Made by a program: the position numbers and the translations under genes. From CAZLYX01 sp964563885 (GTDB lineage: Bacteria; Pseudomonadota; Gammaproteobacteria; Burkholderiales; Neisseriaceae), in contig CAZLYX010000001.1 of assembly GCA_964563885.1 (NCBI GenBank), positions 1 through 64,000 on the forward strand: a DNA stretch of 64,000 bases, written 5' to 3'. Numbering within the stretch: the stretch's first letter is position 1; each line of letters begins with the position of its first letter. The notes beneath the pieces were generated by a model that worked only from the letters and a program-made list of their open reading frames with translations, searched no databases and was not told the origin of the DNA. This document shows positions 56,442 to 64,000 of this stretch, piece by piece.

Positions 56442-56945
56442 TTATTTATTGATTTCACGAAGAACTTCATCCGTGATATCAAATTTGCTATTTACATAAA
56501 TAGCATCTTGTAAAATTAAATCATAACCATCACGCTTAGCCAATGTCACAATGGCACGATTGGCATTTTGCTGTAAAGCAGCGAATTCCTCATTTCGGCG
56601 TAAATTATAATCTTCGGCCAATTCTGACTGTTTCTGACGGAACTTCTGCTCCATCTCCGCTAGCTTTTTAATACCCTCTTCTCGATCTGCATCTTGAAGA
56701 CTCTCTGAAAGTAATTTTTTCTCAAGCTTTTCTCCTTCAGCTTGTATTTTTTGTAGTACTTTTTGGCGACCAGCAAACTCTTTTTGTAAGGTTTTTTGAA
56801 TACCTTGTGCTTGTTTAGACTCTTGATAAACTCGCTCAGTATTAATAAAACCCAAACGCTGAGCCTCTTGAGCAATAACGCTAGTGCTCAAGATTAAGCC
56901 AGTTAACATAGCAACAGTAGTGTGAAAAAGGGTTACTTTTTTCAT
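56442..56945 (-). CDS. skp: Periplasmic chaperone Skp (OmpH)
   Basis: 167 residues. Signal peptide ending near VIAQ, then LGFINTERVYQESKQAQGIQ and a long charged helical hairpin forming the chaperone tentacles, then ILQDAIYVNSKFDITDEVL. It carries unfolded outer-membrane proteins to BamA, encoded 18 bases upstream. AGAGG lies 8 bases before the ATG. Confidence 0.95.
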   Translation of the reverse strand: MKKVTLFHTTVAMLTGLILSTSVIAQEAQRLGFINTERVYQESKQAQGIQKTLQKEFAGRQKVLQKIQAEGEKLEKKLLSESLQDADREEGIKKLAEMEQKFRQKQSELAEDYNLRRNEEFAALQQNANRAIVTLAKRDGYDLILQDAIYVNSKFDITDEVLREINK

Positions 56946-56963
56946 TTTACAACCTCTTAAATC

Positions 56964-59318
56964 TTAAAACGTAGTGCCTAATTGAAATTGGAAGCGTTGA
57001 AGCTCGTCGCTCTTTTTCTTGTTCAGCGGGTAAGCATAACTAAACTTCATTGGACCTAAAGGTGACAACCAAGTGACGGCCGCACCGGTAGAGTAACGCA
57101 GCTCTTCTTTTAAAGAAGATTTATGGCTCTTCTTGCCATAAATACTTTTACCATTTTCACTGTCTGCCGCAGTATAAGTTCGACCATCCCATACAGTACC
57201 TGCATCAGCAAAAGCGCTCAAACGCACAGTACGTGCATCTTTAATGCCAGGCATTGGAAACAATAGTTCAGCTGTACCAAATAATTTTTTATTGCCACCA
57301 TAGCTTCGTTTGTCACCATTTACATCATAAACTTTAGGGCCTAAGGTACCACCTTCGAAACCACGCACCGAACCTAAACCACCACCGTAGAAGTTTTCAA
57401 AGAATGGAAGTGTTTTGGTTTTGCCATAACCATCAGCATAGCCAACTTCTCCACCTAGCATCAAAGTAACGTCTTTAGTTAGTGGGAAAAACCATTTTTG
57501 ATCATGTGTAAAACTGTAATATTGCAAATCACCACCAGGTAAACCAAAATCACCATTCACACTAGTCACGTAACCACGGGTTGGCCATAATGCGCTGTCG
57601 GTTTTATTGCGACCCCAACCAACTGATCCTTTTAAAATCCAGTTTTTTTCACCGTTTTCGTCTACAAACTCTTGATAACGTTTAGGTGGATTGTCAAACA
57701 GCTTTACGCTCATGCGCTCAGCGCCCAAGCCAAAGTTCACACGGTCATATTCAGTGATAGGCACACCCATACTTAGTCCTGCACCTACCCTAGTGGTTTT
57801 ATAGTCTTGTGGGCTTGAGCTGGCTTCATGTGGATTGTAAACATTACTATAAACGTTATAACCCAAGCTCACACCATCAGGTGTGAAGTAAGGATCGGTA
57901 AACGATAAAGATGCACTCTGACTTACTTTGCCGCGCGACACGCGTGCAGCCAAGGATTTACCAGTACCAAATAAATTGTCTTGAGCAACCCCTGCGGCCA
58001 CCACCAAGCCCGTACCTTGAACCCAACCCGCACTTAAATCTAACGAGCCAGTCGAACGTTCTTCAACAGACATATCTAGATCAACTTGATCTGGCGTGCC
58101 TTCCACTGGTTTAGCATCAAACTGCACATTGTCAAAATAGCCTAATAACTCAACGCGTTCTTTGGAACGTTGTAATTTAGAAGTGTTATATGGTGCCGCT
58201 TCCATTTGACGCAGCTCACGTCGCACCACCTCATCACGAGTCTTATTATTGCCCGTAATATTTATCTGGTTAACATATACCTTGCGACCTGGATCAACCA
58301 GCAAAGCAAAATCAACAACGCGTGTCTCAGGATTAGGTTGTGGTTGCACATTGACTTCACTAAACGCATAGCCAGAGCTGCCCATCACGTTTTGTATGGA
58401 TTGCAAGCTCTCTACCATTTTACTACGTTCGTACCAACGGCCTTCTTTCATTTTCAACAAAGACTGCAGCGTATCTTTCGACACTTCGCGGGTATCACCC
58501 TCTATATTGACTTTGCCCCAACGATAACGCTCACCCTCATTAACTTTAATGGTGATGGTCTGCTTGGTTTGATCTTCGCTCATTTGGATATCAGTATCTA
58601 AAATACGGAAATCGAAATAGCCATTATTGTGATAATACTCAGTGACCTTTTCCATATCTTGTGCAAATTTTTGAGTATCAAACTGATTACTCTTTGTCAA
58701 CCATGTCCACACGCCACCTTCACTCAACGACATTTGATTAATCAAACGGCGATCAGAATATTTTTCATTACCTTGAAAATCGATTTCTGAAATTTTGGTG
58801 GTTTTACCTTCATCAATTTTAATATCAACTGATACCCTATTGCGTGCCAGCTTGCTTACAGTAGGCGTAATCTCAACAGAATTTTTACCACGACCAATAT
58901 ATTCTTGCTTTAAACCAGCAACCACTTCATCCAAACGAGCTTGGCTAAACGGCTGTGATTGACTCAAGCCCATGGCTGTGAAGTTTTTCTTAACGGAGTC
59001 ATTGGTCAACATTTTGCCACCACTCACGTTTAAACTGCTAATTGTTGGGCGCTCTACCACTGTCAGCAACAATTGATTGCCCATGGTTTCAACACGCACA
59101 TCATCAAAAAAGCCAGTAGCATATAAGTTTTTAATAATATCGTCTGCTTGGGCATCAGTGAAGGTATCGCCTATTTTGACTGGCAAATAACTGAACACGG
59201 TGGTTGGCTCAGTGCTTTGTAAGCCTTCTACACGAATATCCTGAATGGTGAAGTCTGCCAGCGCCAAGGGAGACAAGCTCAGCATCATTAAGGTTGCGGT
59301 GATTTGTTTCAATTTCAT
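56964..59318 (-). CDS. bamA: Outer membrane protein assembly factor BamA
   Basis: 784 residues. Signal peptide (MKLKQITATLMMLSLSPLALA), five POTRA domains to about residue 420 (first FTIQDIRVEGLQSTEP) and a 16-strand barrel with the loop 6 motif VRGFEGGTLGP. It ends in FQLGTTF with the terminal aromatic residue. BamA inserts other barrels into the outer membrane. The ATG at 59318 starts 7 bases after rseP; an in-frame TTG further up is unlikely. Confidence 0.98.
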   Translation of the reverse strand: MKLKQITATLMMLSLSPLALADFTIQDIRVEGLQSTEPTTVFSYLPVKIGDTFTDAQADDIIKNLYATGFFDDVRVETMGNQLLLTVVERPTISSLNVSGGKMLTNDSVKKNFTAMGLSQSQPFSQARLDEVVAGLKQEYIGRGKNSVEITPTVSKLARNRVSVDIKIDEGKTTKISEIDFQGNEKYSDRRLINQMSLSEGGVWTWLTKSNQFDTQKFAQDMEKVTEYYHNNGYFDFRILDTDIQMSEDQTKQTITIKVNEGERYRWGKVNIEGDTREVSKDTLQSLLKMKEGRWYERSKMVESLQSIQNVMGSSGYAFSEVNVQPQPNPETRVVDFALLVDPGRKVYVNQINITGNNKTRDEVVRRELRQMEAAPYNTSKLQRSKERVELLGYFDNVQFDAKPVEGTPDQVDLDMSVEERSTGSLDLSAGWVQGTGLVVAAGVAQDNLFGTGKSLAARVSRGKVSQSASLSFTDPYFTPDGVSLGYNVYSNVYNPHEASSSPQDYKTTRVGAGLSMGVPITEYDRVNFGLGAERMSVKLFDNPPKRYQEFVDENGEKNWILKGSVGWGRNKTDSALWPTRGYVTSVNGDFGLPGGDLQYYSFTHDQKWFFPLTKDVTLMLGGEVGYADGYGKTKTLPFFENFYGGGLGSVRGFEGGTLGPKVYDVNGDKRSYGGNKKLFGTAELLFPMPGIKDARTVRLSAFADAGTVWDGRTYTAADSENGKSIYGKKSHKSSLKEELRYSTGAAVTWLSPLGPMKFSYAYPLNKKKSDELQRFQFQLGTTF

Positions 59319-59325
59319 AAACAGG

Positions 59326-60675
59326 TTATCCAAGTAAACGGGTTATATCGTTAAAGAAGGCCAGCATCATCAATGCCAGCATTGCCATCAGTCCTACGCG
59401 CATACCCATCATCTGCACACGCTCGCTTAATGGCTTACCTCGCAGCCATTCGGCAGTATAATACACCAAGTGTCCACCATCCAAAACTGGGATAGGAAGC
59501 AAATTCATGATACCTAGACTGACACTAATTAGTGCTAAAAATTCCACATAGCTTTGTAAACCAAGCGAAGCATACTTACCAGCAGCATCTGCAATCGTTA
59601 CTGGGCCTGAAATATGGCTTAAGGATGCTTGGCCAGTAAGGAGCTTACCAAAGAATTTTACAGTTAATATTGCATAACCATAAGTTTTTTCCGCCCCCAT
59701 TTTAAAAGCTTCACCAACACTCGGTTGATATTCGTGGCGTACTTTTTGCTCCCAGACCTGATCAGCTTGTGGGGAAAATCCGACCCTACCAATCAACGAT
59801 CCATCTGGCAACTCAATTGAATCAGCATACAGCTGCACTGCTTGCACTGCTTGGTCGCGTTGATATTCTATTGATAATTTTGCGCCTGGATGATTACGAA
59901 TATTTTCACTCCATGCCAACCAGCCGCCTTGTTTCTCACCATTCACGCTTAAAATCAAATCGCCTTTTTTTAAGCCGGCTCTCTCTGCTGGGCTTCCCGC
60001 TGCAACCAAACCTAAAACATTGGTAGAACGGAATGGATACAAACCAATACTGATTTTCTGTTGAGCTATCGCCTCGGCCTGCTGTGTGCCTGCTAAGTCA
60101 AATACTCGTTGAGCTTTTACGCCGCTTTCTTCTTCAACCGCGACATTGACTTTGCCAGATTCTAAATTTAATACAATCTCTGTTATTGCCTCTGGCCAGT
60201 CAGCAACAGCAGTGCCGTTTACCGACAATACTTTATCTCCGGCTTTAAATCCGGCTTGTGCCGCCACAGATGAAGGCTCAACAATGCCAATATAAGGCTT
60301 GATCTCGGTTACGCCAAACGAAAAACTGGCACCATAAAGCAATACTGCCAAGGCAAGATTAGTTAACGGGCCAGCAGCAACAATCAGAATGCGCTTAAAC
60401 GGATGCTGCTGATCAAAAGCATAAGGCAAATCTTCTTCGAGAACATTGCCTTCTCGAGTGTCAACCATTTTGACATAACCACCCAAGGGAATCGGTGCCA
60501 AGCACCACTCTGTATCACCACGTTTCTTAATAAAAAACGGCTTACCAAAGCCTACGCTAAAACGCAGCACTTTCACGCCACACCAGCGCGCAACTATGTA
60601 GTGACCAAACTCGTGCAGACTCACTAAAATCAAGATGGCACCAACAAATGCCAAAACCGTATGCAATAACGACAA
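59326..60675 (-). CDS. rseP: Site-2 intramembrane zinc protease RseP
   Basis: 449 residues. HEFGH zinc motif near residue 21, two PDZ domains ([38 protein letters not shown]) and the distal [12 protein letters not shown] motif with the third zinc ligand. It cleaves anti-sigma factors and leftover signal peptides in the inner membrane. One base separates it from dxr. Confidence 0.97.
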   Translation of the reverse strand: MSLLHTVLAFVGAILILVSLHEFGHYIVARWCGVKVLRFSVGFGKPFFIKKRGDTEWCLAPIPLGGYVKMVDTREGNVLEEDLPYAFDQQHPFKRILIVAAGPLTNLALAVLLYGASFSFGVTEIKPYIGIVEPSSVAAQAGFKAGDKVLSVNGTAVADWPEAITEIVLNLESGKVNVAVEEESGVKAQRVFDLAGTQQAEAIAQQKISIGLYPFRSTNVLGLVAAGSPAERAGLKKGDLILSVNGEKQGGWLAWSENIRNHPGAKLSIEYQRDQAVQAVQLYADSIELPDGSLIGRVGFSPQADQVWEQKVRHEYQPSVGEAFKMGAEKTYGYAILTVKFFGKLLTGQASLSHISGPVTIADAAGKYASLGLQSYVEFLALISVSLGIMNLLPIPVLDGGHLVYYTAEWLRGKPLSERVQMMGMRVGLMAMLALMMLAFFNDITRLLG

Positions 60676-60676
60676 A

Positions 60677-61861
60677 CTAAACTCCTAACCCAGCAAGGTG
60701 TTGCTGCGCACAAGCACGCGTTTCGGCATCTTGTTGCAACAGGGCTTCAATACTTTCAAGGCTACCTGAAACATTTCGTTCCAGGCAATGTGATACTACT
60801 CGAGCAATATCTGTAAAACGAATCTGTTTATTTAAAAAGGCGGCTACCGCTTCTTCATTAGCGGCATTAAGCACACAAGGCGCATTACCGCCCGCTTGCA
60901 TCGCCATATAAGCCAGTTCCAAACAAGGAAACCGCTGATAATCAGGCTCACAAAAAGTTAACGAACCCAGTGTGCTGAAATCCAAAGGCGCGACGCCCGA
61001 ATCCAAGCGCTCAGGGAAACCCAAGCAATAAGCAATGGGGGTGCGCATGTCGGGGTTACCCAGCTGTGCCAACACAGAACCATCTAAGTAGCGCACCATA
61101 CTGTGAATAACGCTTTGGGGATGAATCACCACTTCTAATTTTTCTGGCGGGGTATTAAACAGCCAATGAGCCTCGATTAATTCTAAACCCTTATTCATCA
61201 TGGTAGCGGAATCAACCGAGATTTTCTGACCCATGCTCCAATTCGGATGTTTAACCGCTTGTGCCGGCGTAATATGATCAAACGTACTGATATCGGCATT
61301 TAAAAATGGGCCACCTGATGCTGTTAAAACAATCGAACGAATACCGTGTTTTTCTAGGCTACCTGAATAATCTGCCGGTAGCACTTGAAATATAGCATTA
61401 TGCTCGCTATCAATAGGTAAAACTTTAGCGCCAGACTTCTCGGCAATATCCATAAACAGAGCACCCGATACCACCAGAGTTTCTTTGTTCGCCAAGTAAA
61501 TAGTTTTGCCCTGTCTCGCCGCAGCTATTGTGGGTGGCAAACCAGCCGCTCCCACAATGGCTGCCATCACGCCAGTTACTTCGTTAGCTTGTGCCACCTC
61601 CACCAAAGCCTGTGCACCATATAATACTTCTGTACGACAAGACTGACTCTCCAACAATTGCTCTAGTGCAGCGGCATGTTCCGCATCCGCCATCACTGCA
61701 TAATGTGGATCAAATTTTTTACATTGCTCTGAGAGCTTGGTCACTTGCTTGTGGCCAGTCAATGCGAATATTTCGAACGCATTAGGATGACGCGACACCA
61801 CATCTAATGTGTTAACGCCAATACTGCCAGTGCTGCCGAGAATAGTTAACACTTGTTTCAT
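60677..61861 (-). CDS. dxr: 1-deoxy-D-xylulose 5-phosphate reductoisomerase
   Basis: 394 residues. Rossmann motif [15 protein letters not shown], then [46 protein letters not shown] and [12 protein letters not shown], all conserved metal and substrate sites. First committed step of the MEP isoprenoid pathway, which supplies undecaprenyl and quinone side chains. Two complete uptake sequences lie inside. Confidence 0.98.
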   Translation of the reverse strand: MKQVLTILGSTGSIGVNTLDVVSRHPNAFEIFALTGHKQVTKLSEQCKKFDPHYAVMADAEHAAALEQLLESQSCRTEVLYGAQALVEVAQANEVTGVMAAIVGAAGLPPTIAAARQGKTIYLANKETLVVSGALFMDIAEKSGAKVLPIDSEHNAIFQVLPADYSGSLEKHGIRSIVLTASGGPFLNADISTFDHITPAQAVKHPNWSMGQKISVDSATMMNKGLELIEAHWLFNTPPEKLEVVIHPQSVIHSMVRYLDGSVLAQLGNPDMRTPIAYCLGFPERLDSGVAPLDFSTLGSLTFCEPDYQRFPCLELAYMAMQAGGNAPCVLNAANEEAVAAFLNKQIRFTDIARVVSHCLERNVSGSLESIEALLQQDAETRACAQQHLAGLGV

Positions 61862-61939
61862 TATTTTTATTCTATGATAAACATAAGCTCTTCAATAAAA
61901 GTGAAATAAAGCCATAGCTCCACTTTTTAGTAAACAAAC

Positions 61940-63250
61940 TTATTTCTTATTAAGTAAGTATTCTGCTAATGCTTGATAGGCAGGTAACGAGGTTCCATCA
62001 TTAGCACCATTGGCAGCAATTGGATGAGAGGCAAAGCGCACTAACACCATTTCTGCTTTAGGATCTATATAAATGGTTTGCCCATGCACACCACGCGCAG
62101 CATACGCACCGTGTTTATTACCAGTGTGCCACCACATATCGCGATAAGACCAGCCAGCTAGATCAGGATGATCTGATTTAGCAAATACCGCTGGGTCCCC
62201 ACCAGCTGCAATATCTTTAATTGCTTGTGCTGGTAAAATTTGTTGACCCTGCCAGCGACCATTATTGCGAATCAACTCACCAAACCTTGCTAAGTCACGT
62301 AATCCAGCATTAAAGCCACCACCAGCAAAAGGCGTTCCTAGCTCATCAACAGAGTAATAACTGTCTTGCTCCATGCCGATTTTGCTCCATACTCGCTCAG
62401 CCAAAAGCTTGTTGACTGACTTACCTGAAGCTCTTGCGACTAACCAGCCCGCTAAATCTGCATTAGGTGTTTTATAGCCAAAAGCCTGGCCATGCTCACC
62501 AGCTTTTTTAATGGTTTTCAGTGCTGAATAATAACCAATCGGTCCTGTGTAGCCACTTGGCTTAGGTAATGGATTGCCTGCGGCGGAATAACTCCAGATT
62601 TCAGCATTTTTATTGGCATAGTCTTCGCTAAACTTTAGTGAAGTTGTCATATCCAATACTTGGCGCACCGTCGCATCACCAAATGCAGAATCCTTTAATT
62701 CTGGCAAATATTCACTTACTAAGCGTTTATCATCTAACTTACCTTCAGCCACTAACACCGCACCTAACGTTCCCGTCAATGATTTAGTTACTGACATAGC
62801 GGCATGCTGCTGGTCTTCTGTTAGCTCAGCAAAATAACGCTCATAAACAATTTTCCCACGATGTAAAACCACAATGCCGTCGGTGTAGTTCTGCCAGAGC
62901 GATGCTTCCCAACTCATGTCTTTATTAGACTTTAAAGGTCGAAATGTTATTGCATCAATTGCGGGATCAAGCTGCTTAGCCTGTTTAGAAGGTGCAGCCA
63001 AGCCACGAGACACATTCACCGTAGGCATTAAATCACGCATGTGCACCACACTCCAACGCATTGCTGGAAACTCAAAAAAACTTCCATCATTAAAACGCAG
63101 CTGCTTGGTTGCTGGTATCGGAAAACCTTGCATCCAACCTAGCTTACTCGGCTCAGAATCACGCGCAGAAAGGAAATCAGATTGGGCATAAACAGTAGTT
63201 TGCATAAATAAAATACTAACACAGAAACAAGTTTTAAAGAGGCTCCACAT
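61940..63250 (-). CDS. Secreted serine hydrolase, NylB-like (class C beta-lactamase fold)
   Basis: 436 residues from the ATG at 63250, which has AAGGAAGG 6 bases before it and gives a signal peptide ending VYAQ. The nucleophile motif S-x-x-K is SVTK (153-156). Further matches to 6-aminohexanoate-dimer hydrolases are RQVLDMTTS with EDYAN, FGYKTPNADLAGW (Tyr/Asn motif), MWWHTGNKHG and GVHGQTIYIDP (HxG motif). The natural substrate is probably a small amide or ester; nylon oligomers are only the best-known substrate. It interrupts the usual cdsA-dxr order. Confidence 0.88.
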   Translation of the reverse strand: MWSLFKTCFCVSILFMQTTVYAQSDFLSARDSEPSKLGWMQGFPIPATKQLRFNDGSFFEFPAMRWSVVHMRDLMPTVNVSRGLAAPSKQAKQLDPAIDAITFRPLKSNKDMSWEASLWQNYTDGIVVLHRGKIVYERYFAELTEDQQHAAMSVTKSLTGTLGAVLVAEGKLDDKRLVSEYLPELKDSAFGDATVRQVLDMTTSLKFSEDYANKNAEIWSYSAAGNPLPKPSGYTGPIGYYSALKTIKKAGEHGQAFGYKTPNADLAGWLVARASGKSVNKLLAERVWSKIGMEQDSYYSVDELGTPFAGGGFNAGLRDLARFGELIRNNGRWQGQQILPAQAIKDIAAGGDPAVFAKSDHPDLAGWSYRDMWWHTGNKHGAYAARGVHGQTIYIDPKAEMVLVRFASHPIAANGANDGTSLPAYQALAEYLLNKK

Positions 63251-63491
63251 GCATAACCTTCCTTGTTGGAATGATTGAATCTTATTAGATGGCAAATAAT
63301 ATTCAAAGCAGAATAAATATTTTTAGAGAATATATCTTGCTGAACTGCGGGCTAAATGCTGCTGATTAAACCAACCCGCTTGCTCGTTTTAAATGCAAAA
63401 TCAAACTTCCAATCACCATCAGCTAACACGGTAACGTCAGATTAAGCTTTTAAAGCATGTTCCAGATCTTGTACAGGAGCTCAAGCGTAAA

Positions 63492-63522
63492 GCTACCTGA
63501 AAGCTCAATAAATTCAGGTAGC
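63492..63522 (-). terminator. Degenerate uptake-sequence hairpin after cdsA
   Basis: GCTACCTGAA (63492-63501) with TTCAGGTAGC (63513-63522), 11 bases after the cdsA stop. The remaining 240 bases up to the hydrolase gene show no gene. Confidence 0.6.
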
Positions 63523-63533
63523 CCATTAATCTA

Positions 63534-64000
63534 TTAATTTATTAATACATGAATGGCCGCATAAACACTCAACACTGCAATCAAGCTATCAACTCGATCA
63601 AACACGCCGCCGTGTCCAGGTAAAAGACTGCTACTGTCTTTCACGCCTGCTACTCGCTTAAACCAGCTTTCCAGTAAATCGCCACCAACACTCACTGCTG
63701 TTAACACCAATGCGAAAAACAACGTAGCTAACCAAGACCAATCAAATGCCAGCCAACCAGCATTGCGCACAATGATAATATAAATCAGCACGCACACTGC
63801 TCCACCCATAGCGCCTTCCCAGCTTTTGCCTGGACTTATTGCTGGCGCTAACTTATGTTTTCCATAAGCTTTGCCACTGAAATAAGCAAAAATATCAGCC
63901 ACCCATACTAAACCCATCACTGCCAACAACGACACAGCTGCATCAGTATCTGGTCGCAACAGCTGCAAAGCAAACCAAAACGGCAACATCAGCATCCAGC
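63534..64000 (-). CDS. cdsA: Phosphatidate cytidylyltransferase, C-terminal part (runs off window)
   Basis: About 155 residues visible; the frame continues beyond the window edge. Several membrane helices and the CdsA signature with SWFKRVAGVKD followed by LLPGHGGVFDRVD, plus SPGKSWEGAMGG. It makes CDP-diacylglycerol from phosphatidic acid and CTP. Head of the conserved cdsA-dxr-rseP-bamA cluster. Confidence 0.95.
   Translation of the reverse strand, partial: WMLMLPFWFALQLLRPDTDAAVSLLAVMGLVWVADIFAYFSGKAYGKHKLAPAISPGKSWEGAMGGAVCVLIYIIIVRNAGWLAFDWSWLATLFFALVLTAVSVGGDLLESWFKRVAGVKDSSSLLPGHGGVFDRVDSLIAVLSVYAAIHVLIN

Larger units (their letters stand above)
1310..63522. repeat. Dispersed DNA uptake sequence family (AGGCTACCTGAA)
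   Basis: About 57 copies of the 10-bp core GCTACCTGAA or its complement by eye, near one per 1.1 kb. About 13 well-formed inverted pairs follow genes; others are single and often lie inside genes (for example glnE 7182, rpoN 9699, lptC 11830, dxr 60757 and 61356). Long stretches lack them: 25.7-28.2 kb, 37-42.2 kb (petABC-aceK) and 55.7-60.7 kb (lpxD to rseP). Confidence 0.9.

Noticed and set aside
1..64000. Mobile elements, prophage, CRISPR arrays or defence islands
   Set aside because: No transposase, integrase, phage structural gene, regularly spaced repeat or known defence gene is visible; the dispersed 12-mer is an uptake sequence rather than a CRISPR or transposon repeat.

Overview
The window is a 64 kb piece of a chromosome from a member of the Neisseriaceae (Betaproteobacteria). 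Three things support this. (1) A 12-bp DNA uptake sequence, AGGCTACCTGAA, is scattered throughout; I count about 57 copies of its 10-bp core by eye, many as inverted pairs after genes. This is the dialect described for Eikenella (AG-eikDUS). (2) Gene order matches Neisseriaceae in several blocks: tal/kdsD-kdsC-lptC-lptA-lptB, petABC behind a Nif3-like gene, cdsA-dxr-rseP-bamA-skp-lpxD-fabZ-lpxA, and metK divergent from an LpxL-type acyltransferase. (3) The proteins look neisserial. The sequence looks clearly AT-rich, unlike Eikenella, so a low-GC relative (for example a gut-associated genus such as Snodgrassella or Stenoxybacter) is more likely. The sequence alone does not fix the genus.

Layout. 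1-8.2 kb: 3' end of glnA, two small lipoproteins, an RnfB-like ferredoxin, a Nit-type amidase, a truncated porin and glnE, which controls GlnA. 8.3-15 kb: the Kdo/LPS-transport cluster with rpoN and hpf, then tal. 15-19.4 kb: a membrane-anchored thioredoxin-like protein crossing an artificial gap, GlsB, rplM-rpsI, 6S RNA, zapA with a coiled-coil partner, and gpsA. 19.8-30.7 kb: di-haem cytochrome c peroxidase, acpP-fabF, an S9 peptidase, a phosphoribosyltransferase, an incomplete PTS (EIIA-Man, HPr, EI) and a CcoI-type copper ATPase. 31-42 kb: tspO, an MFS transporter, grpE, dnaK, nif3, petABC, aceK. 42.3-45.3 kb: a gene-poor stretch with decayed lipoprotein genes around benE. 45.3-52.9 kb: tex, isocitrate lyase, two acyltransferase genes (one broken by a gap), metK. 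53-64 kb: tRNA-Asn, an unrecognised small protein, and the envelope cluster lpxA to cdsA with a NylB-like hydrolase inserted.

How the genes work together. Envelope building dominates: lipid A (lpxA, lpxD, fabZ, LpxL-type), Kdo (kdsD, kdsC), LPS export (lptABC), outer-membrane assembly (bamA, skp, rseP), isoprenoid (dxr) and phospholipid (cdsA, gpsA, acpP, fabF) supply. Aerobic or microaerobic respiration is visible in petABC, the CcoI-type pump and the peroxidase. Isocitrate lyase plus AceK indicate a regulated glyoxylate bypass and so growth on acetate or other C2 sources. Nitrogen control is represented by glnA, glnE and an intact rpoN.

Assembly. There are three 100-N gaps. The first (15468-15567) is flanked by the same 55 bp on both sides; collapsing it restores one intact gene. 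The third (50252-50351) joins two unrelated gene fragments and must hide more than 100 bases. I found no phage, insertion sequence, CRISPR array or defence system. The least ordinary parts are the lipoprotein graveyard at 42.4-43.5 kb, the NylB-like insertion, the truncated porin, uptake sequences used as ribosome-binding sites, and a few candidate RNAs and operators.
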